This document shows positions 1 through 9,725 of a stretch of 64,000 nucleotides of DNA, piece by piece. Each line of letters opens with the position of its first letter. Positions within the stretch are counted from its first letter, which is position 1. The notes under the pieces are model-generated. The model saw only the letters and a program-made list of their open reading frames with translations. It did no database searches and was not told where the DNA came from. This DNA comes from Hordeum vulgare subsp. vulgare (lineage: Eukaryota > Streptophyta > Magnoliopsida > Poales > Poaceae), in the NCBI RefSeq assembly GCF_904849725.1, contig NC_058523.1:109866189-109930188 (forward strand), in the 5' to 3' direction. The position numbers and the translations under genes were made by a program.

Positions 1-248
1 ATTGCCATACAAAAGATGCACTAGAGCTATAAGTATGTGAAAGCTCAAAAGGAGAACTAGTGGGTGTCCATCCTACTTGCTTGCTCACGAAGACCTAGGG
101 CAATTTTGAGGAAGCTCGTCATTGGAATATACAAGCCAAGTTATATAATGAAGATTCCCACTAGCATATGGTGGTGACGAAGCAAGAAGCTCTCAATCAT
201 GAAGAACATGGTGCTATCATGAAGCACAAGTGAGGAAAAAAGTAGTAG

Positions 249-366
249 CATTGTCCCTTCTCTCTTTTCTCTCTTTTTTTCATTTGGGCTCTTAGGCCTC
301 TCTTTTTTCTTTTCTTCTTTCCCCCTTTTTTTGTTTTTGGGCTCTTTGGCCTCTTTTTTTTCCTCA
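249..366 (-). repeat. Purine-rich tract (pyrimidine on + strand)
   Basis: About 118 nt of nearly pure C/T on the plus strand, so A/G in the element's sense strand, with only short interruptions (ttgggct / aggcc). The equivalent S2 tract at 39087-39172 is shorter. It could be neutral low-complexity sequence, or a secondary plus-strand priming site. Confidence 0.6.
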
Positions 367-1180
367 CATGGGACAATGCTCTAATAATGATGATCATCAC
401 ACTTTTATTTACTCACAGCTCAAAGATCACAATGATGATGACTCCATAGGAAATGCCTCCGGCAGTGTACCGGGATGTGCAACGATCTAGCATGGCGTAT
501 GATGTTGAAACATCTCGCTAGCTATCTTACGATCATGCAATGGCAATATGAGAGTGATGACACAAGTCATGAGACAGAATGGTGGGAGTTGCATGGCAAT
601 ATATCTCGGAATGGCTATGAAAATGCCATAGTAGGTAGATATGGTGGCTGTTTTGAGGAAGGAATTTGGTGGGTTTGTGCACCGGCGAGAATTGCACGGC
701 ACTAGAGAGGCTAGCAAAGGTGGAAGGTGAAAGTGCATCTATACCATTGGCTCACATTAGTCATGAAGAACTCACATACTTGGTGCGAAATTTTTTATTA
801 GTAATCAAAACAAAGTGCTAAACGCATACTCCGAGGGGAAGGGTTGGTAGGTGTTAACCATCGCGCGATCCCGACCTCAACACAAAGGATGACAATAAAT
901 AGATCAATTATGCTCCGACTTCCTAACATAGCGGTTCACCATACGTGCATGCTACGGGAATCACTAACTTCAACACAAGCACCTCTAGATTCACAACACC
1001 CTACTAACATAGCTCTCAATATTACCGAATCCATGTCTCAAAACTAATTGAGAGGAATCGAAACTTCTCTTTCTACTCAATGCACATGAAGATGGAGGTT
1101 TTTGCATCCTCTTTGGGTATCTATCACTTTTGGGGCTACTTTCATAGCATAAGCCAACTACCAAATCACGCACCGCCGTG

Positions 1181-1250
1181 CTCTAAAAGATATAAGTGAA
1201 GCACTAGAGCAAAAGTATCTAGCTCAAAAGATATAAGTGAAGCACTATGA
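1181..1250 (-). repeat. Short tandem repeat, about 41-bp unit, two copies
   Basis: Two copies of a unit containing aaagatataagtgaagcac lie in the S1 3' noncoding region. The same array has about three degenerate copies in S2 (49991-50090) and four in S3 (63362-63505), so copy number varies between family members. Confidence 0.75.
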
Positions 1251-1434
1251 GCATTCTAGCAAAATCACGATGAGTGCATGTCTCTCTCTCTCAAAAGGTG
1301 TGCAGCAAGGATGATTGTGACACAAAAAAAAGAAAAGACTCCTACGATACAAGACGCTCCAAGCAAAACACATATCACGTGGTGAATAAAAATATAGCTC
1401 CAAGTAATGTTACCGATGGATTGAAGACGAAAGA

Positions 1435-1514
1435 GGGGATGCCTTCCCGGGGCATCCCCAAGCTTAGGCTTTTTGGTGTCCTTGAATTTGGCTTGGGATG
1501 CCTTGGGCATCCCC
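1435..1514 (-). other. Paired GGGATGCC hairpins in 3' noncoding region
   Basis: 1435-1459 folds as GGGGATGCC / GGCATCCCC around a short TTCCC-G loop. 1495-1514 repeats a GGGATGCC / GGCATCCC stem. Each is followed by ccaagctt, which on the element strand reads AAGCTTGGGGATGCC and resembles the family's PPT. Counterparts are in S2 (about 50263-50350) and S3 (63096-63174). Function is unknown; an RNA structure or an internal PPT is possible. Confidence 0.6.
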
Positions 1515-2112
1515 AAGCTTTAGCTCTTTCCACTCCTTATCTTATCGTCCATGAGAACATCACCCAAAACTTGAAAACTTCACAACACAAAACTTAAACA
1601 GAAACTCGTGATAATGTTAGTACAAGAAAACAAACTACCACTTCTTTTGGTACTGTAGCAAACTTGAATTCCATCTATATTGGTGTTGGGCTACTGTATT
1701 CTCAATTTTCCATGGCTAGTACCCCCCGATACTAACCATAGTTTCATCAAAACAAGCAACCAACTGAACAAAAACAGAATCTGTCAAAAACAGACCAGTC
1801 TGTAGCAATCTGTATAGTTCGTATACTTCTAGGAAAAAAGCATATAAACCAGCAGAAAAAAGAATCAACTCAAAAGCTCTTTCTGAATAAAAATGAAAAA
1901 TCATCTCGTGAGTGAAAAGTTTCTGTCCTTTTCCAGCAGGATCAAACAACCATTACCAAGACTAGTCATAAAGGTTTTGCTTGGCTCAAACACAAAAAGA
2001 AACACAAAAAACACAATCACAACAGAATTATGATAGTGTGGACGCAACAAAATAGAAAGAAAAAGATAAATTCATTGGGTTGCCTCCCAACAAGCGCTAT
2101 TGTTTAACGCCC

Positions 2113-2760
2113 TTAGCTAGGCATAAGGCAAACATATCTAAGTCTAACATACTTCCTATGCATAGGCATTTTATGGGAAAACAAATTTTCAAGACAACCA
2201 ATAGTTACCATATGCAAGGAAGAAGAAAGATACAATAGCAATCTCCACATAACGAGAGGTAATTTGGTAACATGAAAGTTTCTACCACAATATTTTCCTC
2301 TCTCATAGCAATTACATGTGGGATCATAATCAAATTCAACAAAATAGCTATCACAAAGGATATTATTTTCATGATCCACATGCATGCAAAATTAACGCTC
2401 TTCAAAAATAGTGAGATTATCATCAACTAAAGTCATGACTTCTCCAAACCCACTTTCAATATTATTGCAAATATCATCGCAACAAGTAGTGGACATATCA
2501 AAACTAGCATCCCCAAGCTTAGGTTTTTTTATATTTTTAGCATGATTGTCACTAATAGAATTTATAGTGAAACCATTGCAATCATGCTTTTCATTCAAGG
2601 AGCCCTCGTGAATCACTTCATGAATTTCTTCTTCAAGATTTTCAGATTCACGCATCTCAAGCAAAACTCCATACAGAAAGTCAAGTGCACTCAACTCACT
2701 AGCTAATGGATCAACATAATTGGATCTCTTAAAGAGATTAGCAAGTGGGTGAGGATCCAT
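2113..2760 (-). pseudogene. Unrecognised ORF replacing gag-protease in S1 (one in-frame stop)
   Basis: An ATG at 2758-2760 opens a frame starting MDPHPLANLF. It runs 122 codons to a TAA at 2392-2394, then continues in the same frame (MHVDHENNIL...) to a stop at 2113, about 215 codons in all. The first half is acidic, with an E-rich stretch around residues 40-55 and a CCDD pair near residue 95. The second half has a YDPTCNCYERGKYC segment. There is no gag zinc knuckle, no DxGAS protease motif and no pol. In S2 and S3 this position is occupied by gag and protease, while the flanking leader and 3' region are common to all three. I do not recognise the product. Confidence 0.6.
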
Positions 2761-2963
2761 ATCACTAGATTTTCAGCAAGAGAAGATGCAATCATATTAA
2801 AGGCACATAGCACACAAGCAAAGAAAAGGCAAATGAAAAAGGCAAACGAAGAAAAAGGCAAATTGTGAAGTGGGGGAGAGGAAAACAAGAGGCAACTAGC
2901 AAACAAAGTAAATGCAAGAGATGAGTGTGCGACACTTACTTGGATGAGTTCTTGACTTGATCC

Positions 2964-2981
2964 TCCCCGGCAACGACGCCA
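2964..2981 (-). promoter_or_regulatory. S1 primer-binding site (tRNA-Asp)
   Basis: On minus this reads TGGCGTCGTTGCCGGGGA. It is complementary to the 3' end of plant tRNA-Asp(GTC) with one mismatch, and lies 10 nt inside the LTR edge at 2992. Confidence 0.85.
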
Positions 2982-2991
2982 GAAATTCTTC

Positions 2992-3384
2992 TGCTGCGGC
3001 AACAAAAGTCCTTCCTTGGCGCTAGGATTTCTTCTTGTTACTTCTCTGGTTTGCGTCGGTTTTTCCCTTGAAGAGGAAAGGGTGATGCAACAGAGGAGCA
3101 GTAAGTATTTCCCTCAGTTTGAGAACCAAGGTATCGATCCAGGAGGGCCTCGTCAAGTCCAGAGTACCTGCGCAAACACAAACAAGCTTGCACCCAATGC
3201 TTCAAAGGGGTTGTCAATCCCTTCAAGATTGTTAGCAAAGTGAGATCTGAAGGCGAAAAGCGCAACAAAGTAAGAAGCGTAAGGCTGAAATATGGTGTGG
3301 AGTAGAACCTGGGGACCATAGTGTTCACTAGAGGCTTCTCTCATAATAGCAAATATCACGGTGGGTAAACAAATTACTGTCGAG
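2992..3384 (-). repeat. S1 5' LTR, PBS-proximal segment
   Basis: On plus the LTR begins TGCTGCGGCAAC and continues to the target site tcgag (3380-3384), where element A inserted. It matches the corresponding segments of S2 (53341 onwards, 21555 onwards) and the reverse complement of S3 (up to 60161). The LTR resumes at 15965. Confidence 0.88.
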
Positions 3385-3787
3385 TGATGACCCACAAGTA
3401 TAGGGGATCAATCGTAGTCCTTTCGATAAGTAAGAGTGTCGAACCCAACGAGGAGCAGAAGGCTCTGATAAACGGATTTCAACAAGGTAATAACTACAAG
3501 CACTGAAAGTAGCGGTAACAAGTGATGGTATAGCGAGGTGAAACGTAGCAAGCAGAAAGTAACAAGTAACAAGTAGTAGCAATGGTGCAGCAAGTGGCCC
3601 AATCCCTTTTGTAGCAAGGGACAAGCCTGAACAAAGTCTTATAGGAGGAAAAACGCTCCCGAGGACACACGGGAATTTCTGTCATGCTAGGTTCATTATG
3701 TTCATATGATTCGCGTTCGTTACTTTGATAGTTTGATATGTGGGTGGACCGGCGCTTGGGTACTGCCCTTACTTGGACAAGCATCCC
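3385..3787 (-). repeat. Element A, left truncated LTR
   Basis: Matches 5835-6237 and 14513-14915 from TGATGACCCACAAG to aagcatccc, then jumps directly into gag-pol sequence homologous to 12433. About 1.1 kb of LTR and all of the sequence corresponding to 7343-12432 are missing, which marks a large deletion. Confidence 0.88.
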
Positions 3788-5743
3788 TGGCATAGATTAG
3801 GACTAATACCCTTAAGATCATCAAGAGTATATCCAATAGCAGCACGATGCTTCCTCAGAGTTTTTAGTAACTTCTTCTCTTCGTGCTCTGAGAGGAGAGA
3901 ACTAATAATAACAGAATATATCTCCTTCTCATCAAGATAGACATACTTAAGAGTATCAGGCAACTGTTTAAGCTCGAAAACAGGATCACCCTTTGGTGGG
4001 GGAGGATCCCCAAGAAGCTCAACAGGCAGATTATTCTTGAGAATAGGATATTGTTCTAAGACAATTTTATCTATCTCATCTCTTTCCTCCATATGCATAT
4101 CATTTTCATGGTCAAGGAGATATTGCTCTAAAGGATCCGTAGGAGGTACGACAATAGAGGCAAGAGCAATAATTTCATCCCTTCCAGACGATTCTTTTTC
4201 ATGGGGTTGTCTTCCAAACTTAGAGAAGTTAAATTCATGAGACACACCCTCGAAACTAACTGTGACAGTCTGCTTAATGTAATCAATGTGAGCATTGACA
4301 GTGTTGAGAAAGGGTCTACCAAATATGATGGGACAAAAGCTATCTTGCGCAGTACCAAGGACGAGGAAATCAGTAGGATACTTCGTCTTACCACACAGGA
4401 CTTCTACGTCTCTCACAATTCCCACATGGCAGATAGTGTCTCTATTAGCTAGCGTAATAGTGACATCAATGGGTTCTAACTCAGCAGGTGCAATCTCATA
4501 TGTGATTTCATCATATAGAGAACGGGGTATTGCACTAACACTAGCTCCCATATCCATAAACCATGGTAACAGTGATCTCCTATCTTGACACAAACAACGG
4601 GCAGGCCAACTACAGGTCCGTGTTTGTCTTTCGCATGAGGTTTAGCAATTCTAGCGGAGTCCTCACAGAATTTGATAACATGCCCATCTATGTCTTCGGC
4701 TAAGAGATCTTTGATAATAGCAACACTAGGTTCAACTCTAATCTCCTCAGGGGGTGCAAGTGGTTTAATCTAACCCCTACGTATCATAGTTGGAGCTTTA
4801 GAATAATACTTTATCCTAGCAGGGTATGGTGGTTTCTTAGTGTAAGCACAAGGAACAACAGGATCACTAAAAGCAATGACTTTCTCCTCAACTAGATTGG
4901 TTTTGGCTATGTTGCTTTCTACAGGAGGATGATATTTAAACCACTTCTCTTTGGGAAGATCAACATGAGCAGCAAAAGATTCACATAGAGAAGCTACTAT
5001 CTCAGAGTCAAGTCCATACTTAGCGCTAAAATCTCTAAAAGTGGTTGTCTCAACAAAAGATTTAACGCAATCAAACTAGAAATTCATACATGACTCCTTA
5101 CCTTCCTCCGGCCAGCTCCCAATCTTCAGAGTTGCGTTTGATTCTCTCCAATAAATTCCACTTTTGATCAATATCCTTCTTCATAAAAGAACCCGTACAA
5201 GAGGTGTCAAGCATGGTACGATCTTCATGAGGAAGCCGAGCATAAAAGTTTTGAGTGATGATTTCTCTCAAGAGCTCATGATTTGGGCATGAATATTGCA
5301 TTGATTTAAGCCTCCCCCAAGTTATAAATAAAGTTCCGATCACGATGTACTAAATGCATAGGATAGAACTTTTGATGAAATTCCAATTTCAACCAATTGT
5401 AGCCCCATGATCCAGTATCATCACATAGCCTATACCATGTCAACGCCTTATCCTTCAAAGATAAAGGAAAGGCTTTCTTCTTTACCTCATCCTCGGGCAA
5501 ACCTACAAGATTAAATAAACCACAAACTTCATCTACATAGATCACATGCAAGTCTGGATGTGAAGATCCATCTCCTGTGAAAGGATTAGCGAGCAGTTTC
5601 TCAAGCATACCCGAAGGAATTTCATAAAAGATAATTTCAGTAGGTACCTCAGGTTGAGGAAAAACTCCTCGTGCTTCCGTTCGTGGTGAAGATACCCCGA
5701 ACAAACTCCTCAAAGGAACAGTTTCAATAGTGACAAGTGACAA
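3788..5743 (-). pseudogene. Element A left unit: gag and retropepsin-like protease remnant
   Basis: Gag (5743 down to about 4600) includes the capsid-like stretch FPLSLKDKALTWYRL and KLEFHQKFYPMH. Protease follows (4593-3788) with an active-site-like MDMGASVSAIP and the later IIFGRPFLNT motif. A deletion of about 35 nt after MHLVHRDRNFIYN, relative to the right unit, shifts the frame, and a second small deletion just before MDMGAS breaks it again. No RT is left: sequence after the protease linker (LDDLKGISP) runs straight into LTR. The first codon of the open gag frame is TTG rather than ATG, so the true start is lost or lies elsewhere. It cannot make a working polyprotein as it stands. Confidence 0.88.
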
Positions 5744-5805
5744 TAAATTTCAGCGTAGTATAAAAATGTTTCCTTACCAATTTCCACTTACCAAAGGCGC
5801 TTCAC

Positions 5806-5823
5806 TCCCCGGCAACGGCGCCA
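5806..5823 (-). promoter_or_regulatory. Element A left-unit primer-binding site (tRNA-Asp)
   Basis: On minus this reads TGGCGCCGTTGCCGGGGA, a perfect 18-nt complement of the plant tRNA-Asp 3' end. It lies 11 nt inside the LTR that starts at 5835. Confidence 0.92.
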
Positions 5824-5834
5824 GAAAAGAGTCT

Positions 5835-7342
5835 TGATGACCCACAAGTATAGGGGATCAATCGTAGTCCTTTTGATAAGTAAGAGTGTCGAAGCCAACG
5901 AGTAGCAGAAGGCTTTGATAAACGGATTTCAACAAGGTAATAAGTGAAGCACTGAAAGTAGCGGTAACAAGTGATGGTATAGCGAGGTGAAACATAGCAA
6001 GCAAAAAGTAACAAGTAACAAGTAGTAGAAATGGTGCAGCAAGTGGCGCAATCCCTTTTGTAGCAAGGGACAAGCCTGAACAAAGTCTTATAGGAGCAAA
6101 AACGTTCCCGAGGACACACGGGAATTTCTGTCATGCTAGTTTAATCATGTTCATATGATTCGCGTTCGTTACTTTGATAGTTTGATATGTGGGTGGACCG
6201 GCGTTTGGGTACTTCCCTTACTTGGACAAGCATCCCACTTATGATTAACCTCTCTGGCAAGCATCCGCAACTACAAAAGAAGAATTAAGGCAACGTCTAA
6301 CCAGAGCATTAAACTAGTGGATCGAAATCAGCCCCTTACGAAGCAACACATAGACTGGGGTTTAAGCTTCTGTCACTCCAGCAACCCATCATCTACTTAC
6401 AACTCCCCAATGCCTTCCTCTAGGCCCAAATATGGTGAAGTTTTATGTAGTCGACGTTCACATAACACCACTAGAGGAAAAACAACATACATCGTATCAA
6501 AATACCGAACGAATATCAAATTCACATGACTATTATCAGCATGACTTATCCCATGTCCTCAGGAACAAAAGTAACTACTCACAAAGCATAATCATAATCA
6601 TGATCAGAGGTGTAATGAATAGCATGAAGGATCTGAACATAAACTCTTCCACCAAGTAATCCAACTAGCATCAACTACAAAGAGTAATCAACACTACTAG
6701 CAACCTTACAAGTACCAATCGGAGTCGCGAGACGAAGATTGGTTACAAGAGATGAACTAGGGATTGGAGAGGAGATGGTGCTGATGAAGATGTTGATGAA
6801 GATACCTCCCCTCCGACGAGAGGAGTGTTGGTGATGACGATGGCGACGATTTCCCCCTCCGGGAGGGAAGTTTCCCCGACAGGATCGTCCTGCCGGAGCT
6901 CTAGATTGGATCTGCCCAAGTTTCGCCTTGTGGCGGCGGCGAAACCACGAAAAAGCTCCCGAATGATTTTTTCTAGAATGAAACCCTTCACATAGCAAAA
7001 GAGGGGGCTAGTGGGCCGTCAGGTAGCCCAGAAGCTTGCCCTCCGCCACCAGGGGCTTGTGGCGCCCTGGTGGCCCCCCTCCGGTACTTCTTTAGCCCAG
7101 TATTTTTTATATAATCCCAAAAAATTCCACGTAACTTTTCAGGGAATTTGGAGATGTGCAGAATAGTGGACTAAGATTTGCTCCTTTTCCAGTCCAGGAT
7201 TCCAGCTGCCTGAATTCTCCCTCTTCAAATAAACCTTGCAAAATAAGAGAGAAAAGGCATAAATATGGTACCACAAAGTAATATAACAACCCATAAAGCA
7301 ATAAATATCAACATGAAAGCACAATGCAAAATGGACATATCA
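5835..7342 (-). repeat. Element A middle LTR (shared by both units)
   Basis: 1508 bp, from TGATGACCC to catatca. It acts as the 5' LTR of the left unit (PBS at 5806-5823) and the 3' LTR of the right unit (PPT at 7343-7355). A TATA-like ttatataaaa on minus lies near 7107-7118, and a GC-rich hairpin lies at about 7027-7075. It has about 45 bp near 6560-6610 (around aacaaaagtaactactcac) that is absent from the right LTR. Confidence 0.9.
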
Positions 7343-7376
7343 ACTTCCCTGAGCTTAGACCTCGCTTGTCCTCAAG
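7343..7376 (-). promoter_or_regulatory. Element A polypurine tract and upstream hairpin
   Basis: On minus the LTR is preceded by AAGCTCAGGGAAGT, the plus-strand primer. About 10 nt further upstream is a small stem-loop, CTTG-AGGA-CAAG (7364-7375). D has the same loop and stem before its PPT, and S2 has CTCG-AGGA-CGAG. Confidence 0.75.
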
Positions 7377-8448
7377 AAAAAACCAAGTTCCATATACATG
7401 TTCACATGTTGAGGGACGAAGGTGTCGATAAAACATAATATAGACATGAGGGCATCATGATCACCCATAGAACAGCAATACATCATGAATATTCTTATGT
7501 GAAAGTAACAATTCCTTCACAAAGCAAAGCATGAAGCAAAAACCTTACCGAGAAGTAACCAACAACAGTCCATAGTCACTGAAGCAATTGCAATTTATCA
7601 CAACATCAGAAAGAGTAAAATAAGAGCTTGTAAGGCAAACCCACATACTCAATCATCTCTTTTGTTTTCCACAATTGTTACAACTCACGTGGTACTCATG
7701 GTGTCAAAGTTTCAGCTGGACACAGAGGAAGATAGGGGCTTATAGTTTTTCTTCCCAACGATTTACCTCAAGGGTAAAGTCAACAATAATAAAGCATAAG
7801 TACTCAACTCCAAGTTGATATATGAATATAGATCTTTCCCAAGCATGTGACGGTAGCCAAGACAAAGGCAAAAATAGGGAATTGGTGAAGATCACCATGA
7901 CTCTTACAAGGGCAAAAAGTAAAGGTACAAGATAGGCCCTTCACAGAGGGAAGCAGAGGTTGTCATGCGCTTTTGAGGTTTGAATGTGTGTCCTCTTAGT
8001 GCGGAGGAACGTCACTTTATATTGCCTCCTGTGATAAAGAACTTAATTATGCAGTCTGTCGCTTTTATGTCTTCCTCGTCACAGGTTCGTACAAAGCTTA
8101 TTTTCCACACACTAATAGATCATACATATTAGAGAGCAATTTTTATTGCTTGCACCGATGACAACTTACTTGAAGGATCTTATTCAATCCATAGGTAGGT
8201 ATGGTGGACTCTCATGGCAAAACTGGGTTGAAGGTTTATGGATGCACAAGTAGTATCTCTACTTGGTGCGGGAGTTTTGGCTAATATGAGGTGGAAGCAA
8301 TCGTCACATGCTAAGGGATCTCTAATCATATAACATTGTTTGGAACCAAGCAAACACAATTCATTATGTTGTCTTCCTTGTCCAACATCTACTTCTAAGC
8401 ATGTAATAGTTTGGTGAGTGCTCACAATTGTAAAAAGTGTCTAAGATG

Positions 8449-8515
<67 letters not shown>

Positions 8516-8930
8516 CCTCTCTTTCCTTATTACTTCTTATTAATTGCAACAATGACTCAGGTGTATGTTGATTTATTCTCAACAAGTTTCAATCATCATA
8601 CGTGTCATAAGTGAAGTTATCACTTTCCATAAGATCGTCTCATGATCTTTCATGCTATCGTTCTTTTCATACTTTTATTCATGGCACAAAGCAAAGCCCT
8701 TGACTAAGATACTCTTTATTATATAACTCGTAAGCTCGAATACATCGGGGGAGAGACAAAAGCAAAAGACTCAAACTAAACACTAAAGACTTATTCCACT
8801 AAGAGAAGAAATAAAAACTGAAAAGGAAAGAACTAAAACAAAGATAAAAGCAAAAGATATAAAGGTGATACGATACCAGGGCAACTCCCCCAAGCTTGGC
8901 AGAAGCCAAGGGGATTGCCCATACCAATGC
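7377..8930 (-). other. Element A 3' noncoding region
   Basis: About 1.55 kb between the 3' ORF and the PPT, with no convincing ORF. It contains a PPT-like copy directly after the ORF (AAGCTTGGGGGAGT on minus, 8884-8898), an (AT)n(GT)n microsatellite (8450-8513), and a motif at 7931-7954 (CTTCCCTCTGTGAAGGGCC on minus) that recurs in D at 47250-47270. Confidence 0.8.
8450..8513. repeat. Compound AT/GT microsatellite
   Basis: An uninterrupted AT run followed by about 16 GT units, inside the 3' noncoding region of element A. Likely polymorphic. Confidence 0.95.
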
Positions 8931-9347
8931 TTAGTTGTCTTCCTTTGGTGGTGAAGGTGGTGGAGTTGTTGAAGCAGTCTTGAGCTTGTCTAATTTCCAC
9001 TTGAGCAAAAAGTTCTGCTCCCTTAAATCGTCATTTTCCTCTTCAAGCTTCAACACTCTATGGCAAAGCTCCTGCTTACTCTCCTGCAAGAAACGAGAGG
9101 GGATAAATATGGTCTTAGGCTTCCTCCTGGAGTTGGGGAGGCTCGACTTCTTGAACTCCACATGGGTGTTTGCAGGTTGAGGTAGAGGAGCCTCCTCTTC
9201 ATGGGAACTCGTTTGTTCCTTCCCCTTGGGCTCATAGTCCTCTTCCTCATCAGTGGTCCAGCCATATGGTTCCAAGTCCCCATAGACCTCGGGGTTAGCA
9301 AGGTAGTCAGCCACATAGCTCTCCCCCTCTGAATCCTGAGAAGACAT
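8931..9347 (-). CDS. Element A extra 3' ORF, 138 codons, predicted coiled coil
   Basis: ATG at 9345-9347, stop at 8931. The protein starts MSSQDSEGESYVADY. It has an acidic region (DEEEDYEPKG, about residues 34-45), a basic segment around SRRKPKTIF, then a heptad-like leucine/glutamate stretch at about residues 88-123 (KLEEENDDLREQNFLLKW) that predicts a short coiled coil, and a proline-rich tail. No family is recognised. It is the only element ORF in the window that looks intact, although pol of the same element has several stops. It lies between pol and the 3' LTR, where Athila elements carry an extra ORF, but shows no similarity to the Athila-type ORF of D. A promoter-like segment sits just upstream (9348-9590), so it may be expressed separately from gag-pol. 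Confidence 0.7.
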   Translation of the reverse strand: MSSQDSEGESYVADYLANPEVYGDLEPYGWTTDEEEDYEPKGKEQTSSHEEEAPLPQPANTHVEFKKSSLPNSRRKPKTIFIPSRFLQESKQELCHRVLKLEEENDDLREQNFLLKWKLDKLKTASTTPPPSPPKEDN

Positions 9348-9590
9348 CTTGACCTAGATCTGCGGCAGAAACAGGCTCGAAACGAAAATAGAGGAAAACT
9401 GCGCGATACGGAGATCAAAACCTTCGGGCGAATATATATTGATTTTTTTATGGACCAGAAGGAGTGCTCCGCCAGAAAACGGAGTCCGGGAGGCACACGA
9501 GGTGCCCACAAGCTTGTCGTCCGCCACCAGGGGGTGGCGGTGGCAGGGCTTGTGGCCGCCTCGTGCGCCCTCTGGACTGCTTTTTTTACT
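9348..9590 (-). promoter_or_regulatory. Putative internal promoter before the 3' ORF of element A
   Basis: On minus, a GC-rich inverted repeat (9481-9580) with arms CCACAAGC / GCTTGTGG and CCGCCACC / GGTGGCGG is followed by a TATA-like tatatatt near 9430 and then by the ORF start at 9347. The same hairpin occurs beside TATA-like boxes in the LTRs of D, S1, S2 and S3. Promoter activity is inferred from position and layout only. Confidence 0.5.
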
Positions 9591-9725
9591 TTTCTAATTT
9601 TCCAAAAATTCCAAAATGGAGGAAATTTCCTATTGGGGAAGCGTCGGAGTCCAATTTCTTACCGAAAGAGACACCTCTTCGTTTTCAGGGTCTGAAACCG
9701 GCTGATAAACATCCCTTATGTACTC

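Larger units (their letters stand above)
1..2112 (-). other. S1 long 3' noncoding region
   Basis: About 2.1 kb without a convincing sense ORF. It aligns with S2 (49447-50999 plus 38312-39421) and S3 (62436-64000). Next to the ORF end (2076-2122, read on minus) is a block containing AGCGCTTGTTGGGAGGC that all three elements share. The region also holds two small hairpins (1435-1514), tandem repeats (1181-1250) and a purine tract (249-366). A 67-codon ORF antisense to the element (844-1047, +) stays open in all three copies. Confidence 0.8.

Noticed and set aside
3016..3243. 75-codon plus-strand frame in the S1 LTR, and similar frames near 21466-21690
   Set aside because: They lie in LTR sequence antisense to the element, are not conserved as frames between LTR copies, and have no domain.
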